A model generated the notes under the pieces. It was not told the origin of the DNA, did not search any database, and saw nothing but the letters and a program-made list of their open reading frames with translations. The position numbers were made by a program, and so were the translations under genes. From Rhynchopus euleeides (lineage: Eukaryota; Euglenozoa; Diplonemea; Diplonemida; Diplonemidae): a DNA stretch of 64,000 nt. The stretch's first letter is position 1. Each line of letters opens with the position of its first letter. Of this stretch, positions 61,406-64,000 are shown in pieces. Where the stretch lies: the NCBI GenBank assembly GCA_963210315.1, contig OY723255.1, forward strand, positions 2,413,785 through 2,477,784, in the 5' to 3' direction.

Positions 61406-61920
61406 ATGTATTATACATGTATAATACTTGCATGTCAACTATTATACATGTATAATCATGGATATATTCAGATCTTAATAAGAGAGGAATTTTTTTCGCC
61501 AAATCTACCTCCTCCTCCTCTTAGATTAAGACCTTAGTCCATAAACGGCCCAAAAAAGCCCAACATCTGAATCCCCTTAATTAAGGTCTTAAACCTCTTA
61601 GTGTAACCTCTTTAAGGTCTTACACTCAGAGGTTAAGACCTTAGTTCGATCTTCAGCAATATTACGTTGACAGCGGGTGAACCCAGCAGGTTCCTGCACA
61701 CACCCGCCCCCCGCGCCCCCACCACACGCACGTTCGTGCCCCCCCCCCCCCCCACCACACACTCAGTTGACTCCAACACTCACATCCCCCACGAGGACTC
61801 TTATTTGCGTGGCAGCAAGTGGCAACATAGTGTGAGAGAAATGCCACACTGCAAAAGTACGCTTGAGTCACAGAGCGGCAGCAGAATACAGGTTGGAGTT
61901 TTGCCGCTCAGCGGATCATC
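61406..61920. other. A/T-rich spacer downstream of the second transposase
   Basis: TATACATGTATAATA motifs repeated (61401-61460), AAGGTCTTA/TAAGACCTT inverted motifs (61505-61640) and a 15-nt C run (61739-61753). The left terminus of the hAT-like element should lie here, but no certain TIR was found. Confidence 0.4.
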
Positions 61921-64000
61921 TCACGCGGTGTACGCGTGTGCATTGATGGCAGAGACTGCCTCTTCGAAAGAAGCCAGCACATTCTTCGGGATGGTGGTGG
62001 GCTGGAGAATGTCGTCCTCCCACTCGACGACTTTCGGCCCAGTCGCAGCAGGATAGCCCTTCCGCAGGGTCCGGTCGAACTGGTTGGGTAGGTCCTGGTT
62101 GCAGGCATGGAAGAGGATTCGGGCCCGAGTTGATGCGTGCGCTGCCATGCGGGACGGGGGGAGCACACGGCGCGCGATAGAAAACACGCTGTCACACCCC
62201 AGAGTCGATGCAGTCACCGCCAGCAGATCAAGGCACAGAGTACGCAGCGCGCACTCCCCGTAGTTCAGCCAGAAGGAGTCCACATCGCCCTTCATGCCCT
62301 CCTTCTTGGAGTGATCCACATACTCTACCCACGCCGCCTCCTCGACTTCACGGAACGCCGGAATCCAGGCAGTGATATCCTGGAAGGACATCAGGTTGTC
62401 AGTGTTCCCCATGATCTTGACAGCACGTGGGTTCACGTGTCTCATCGCCTTCCAGTAGTAGTACGACCCCTCCGACTTGTTCCCCCACCACCGCACCTTC
62501 AGCTCCTCTGAGAGGACAGCTGCGACTGGGGACTTGGCATCCAGCAGGTCTTCCAGGGACTTCTTTTCCCGCTCGAGAAATTCTTTCTCTTTTTCCGTCT
62601 TGGCGTACGCGATGTTGTCAAGGTCCTGAATCTTCCCCTCCATGTCACCCCAAACAGAGTGGCTGTGCGACTTCTTCGAGGGGGTGGTGTAGGAAGCCAG
62701 CAGCTCCATGATCGGCGAATTTGCCCGCTCCATCTCCAGCAACTCCTTCTCCAGCCGTGTGACCCCCAGATCCTTGAGCAGCTGGCCCAGCTTCCCCATG
62801 CTGGGTGTCGTACTGCCCTGTTGGAGCTCGGTGCTCACGAACACGAACAGCGCCTTCATGCGCTGGCGCACGTGGGTGTACACTTCGATGCGAGACGAGT
62901 ACCGAGTATCACCTGGGAGGGGGCACTTCACAGCCGGCACCTTCTCCTTTGTGTTGTTCTTTTTTGCAGCGTCGAGAACAGCATGCGCTGCTGGAAGGAT
63001 ATCCTTGAGGGTGGTAGCGGTGGAGACTGCCTCGTTCGGCTGGCGGAGGGCTGCACGGATCTTCCCGGCGCACGATTCGAAGAGATCGGCTTCCTCCTGC
63101 GGCGTGCAGTCCTCCCTGAGTTCTTCGACTTCCCCGAGGATGGTCTCCAGCGATGACACAGCAACTCCGGAGAGACACTCCATCTGCACTTCGACCCACC
63201 GTCTGTGCCGATACTTGTTCTCATCCCCGCCCAGCAAGTTGTTGAGTAGGCGGGACACCTCGAAGGCGGCACACCCCGGGAACTTCTTCTCCAGGTTGGC
63301 CAGCATCCAGGTCTCGCAGACGTCGCCACAGTTGTTCACCAAGTGTGGGACGCACGACACGAAGGGGACACCGAATGCTTCGGCGAGTTCACGGCTTGCA
63401 GCTGCGTTGGACCCGCCCTTGTCGGATCTGATGAGGAAGGGGGGGGGCAAGCTGAGGCGCGTCAGCTCGCGCTTGATGTCCTGCGACAGCTCGACCCCGG
63501 TCTGGCTCCCCCTCCGCTCCTCCGGACGTATGAAGATCAGCGATGCGGCGAATCCTACAGCGCTGAGGATGATGGCCGTCGCCTTCGTGTCGCCAATCCC
63601 ACTGTTGTCATGCGACATGCAGTACCTCCCCCCCTTCAGCTTGGCCGTGATGACCTTCTCGCTGTCCTTCGTCAGCTCGTCGCCCAGCTTCTTCACCAGC
63701 GGAGCAACCTTCGGGGGGTCCTTGGGGATGCGTGTGCCTGCGAGGCAGGAGAGTACACCCTGCATCGCGCCCGCTGTGATCCCCGTGTAGAGCACCCCTT
63801 TCGCGATTTTGTCATGCAGAGCGGTTTCACTCGCTTCAAATGCAGTCACAATTGTGACCTGCCCCTCTTCCCCCTTCTTCTGCCTTGATTTCTTCCCCAC
63901 GTGCTTGCTGCCGGTGAAGTGGTCCCCCAGGTCGCCTGCCTGGACATGGGGCATCCACAACACCTCGCAGATATCGCAGGAGGGGACCTCCTGAGCCGCT
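61921..64000 (-). CDS. hAT-like transposase, 5' end cut by the window edge
   Basis: Open from the right edge of the window to the stop at 61921, at least 692 residues. It begins with a C2H2-type finger (CDIC...HFTGSKH), then the RNase H-fold core: YCMSHDNSGIGDTKATAIIL (first acidic site), LIRSDKGGSNAAASRELAEA and SCVPHLVNNCGDV, the pattern of hAT second acidic site plus the following His; then DTRYSSRIEVYTHVRQRM and the C-terminal dimerisation block LGCDSVFSIARRVLPPSRMA. It is only distantly similar to the transposase at 18436-22407 and lacks its USP-like part in the visible portion. No frameshift is seen, so it may be intact. Binding of the element's ends and nuclear action are the family expectation. 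Confidence 0.75.
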   Translation of the reverse strand, partial: AAQEVPSCDICEVLWMPHVQAGDLGDHFTGSKHVGKKSRQKKGEEGQVTIVTAFEASETALHDKIAKGVLYTGITAGAMQGVLSCLAGTRIPKDPPKVAPLVKKLGDELTKDSEKVITAKLKGGRYCMSHDNSGIGDTKATAIILSAVGFAASLIFIRPEERRGSQTGVELSQDIKRELTRLSLPPPFLIRSDKGGSNAAASRELAEAFGVPFVSCVPHLVNNCGDVCETWMLANLEKKFPGCAAFEVSRLLNNLLGGDENKYRHRRWVEVQMECLSGVAVSSLETILGEVEELREDCTPQEEADLFESCAGKIRAALRQPNEAVSTATTLKDILPAAHAVLDAAKKNNTKEKVPAVKCPLPGDTRYSSRIEVYTHVRQRMKALFVFVSTELQQGSTTPSMGKLGQLLKDLGVTRLEKELLEMERANSPIMELLASYTTPSKKSHSHSVWGDMEGKIQDLDNIAYAKTEKEKEFLEREKKSLEDLLDAKSPVAAVLSEELKVRWWGNKSEGSYYYWKAMRHVNPRAVKIMGNTDNLMSFQDITAWIPAFREVEEAAWVEYVDHSKKEGMKGDVDSFWLNYGECALRTLCLDLLAVTASTLGCDSVFSIARRVLPPSRMAAHASTRARILFHACNQDLPNQFDRTLRKGYPAATGPKVVEWEDDILQPTTIPKNVLASFEEAVSAINAHAYTA

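Noticed and set aside
61921-63963. Plus-strand 360-codon frame at 62708-63790 as a gene
   Set aside because: The minus strand carries clear hAT transposase motifs over the same bases.

Overview
This window is nuclear DNA of a microbial eukaryote. It is GC-rich, genes carry GT-AG spliceosomal introns (donors mostly GTATGC/GTATG, acceptors CACAG/TGCAG), spacing is loose and there is no bacterial operon structure. Lineage cannot be fixed from sequence alone. Three things lean towards Euglenozoa, possibly a diplonemid-like organism with many introns: a retroelement with the domain order of trypanosome VIPER elements (zinc-binding protein, tyrosine recombinase, RT-RNase H), short elements related to its ends as SIRE is to VIPER, and head-to-tail genes with strong pyrimidine-AG acceptors shortly before their ATGs. 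This is inference, not proof.

Layout. 0.4-2.0 kb: a three-exon KAE1/OSGEP gene (tRNA t6A synthesis). 3.0-7.8 kb: a large multidomain membrane receptor-like protein ending in a degenerate class III cyclase-like domain, with a short second exon. 7.8-10.1 kb: intergenic DNA with short interspersed repeats. 10.1-55.0 kb: a head-to-tail family of seven ankyrin-repeat genes (called A-G here). Nearly every ankyrin repeat is one 108-nt phase-1 exon, and the introns between them are near copies of each other. Gene G ends in a protein kinase domain whose DFG aspartate is glycine. Genes B and D are split by mobile-element blocks of 12.9 and 15.0 kb.

The blocks hold: (i) a hAT-type transposon with an exact 8-bp target duplication (18.2-22.8 kb); (ii) a 4.7-kb coding-poor element with split direct repeats (22.8-27.5 kb); (iii) a complete-looking tyrosine-recombinase retroelement with split direct repeats A1-ORFs-B1-A2-B2 (33.9-38.9 kb); (iv) a 9.3-kb segment between inverted repeats that contains a 67-bp tandem array and a frameshifted ubiquitin-specific-protease-like gene with C2HC fingers (39.2-48.5 kb). 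Short A-B units scattered through the window look like solo copies of the retroelement ends.

55-61.9 kb is repeat-rich DNA without a convincing gene (AACCGGTT clusters, a 342-bp fold-back structure, three copies of a roughly 300-bp repeat). 61.9-64.0 kb is the 3' part of a second hAT-like transposase on the minus strand, cut by the window edge.

The most unusual aspects are the modular ankyrin exon/intron system, whose intron cores look better conserved than the exons they separate, and the split-direct-repeat retroelement family with its solo derivatives.
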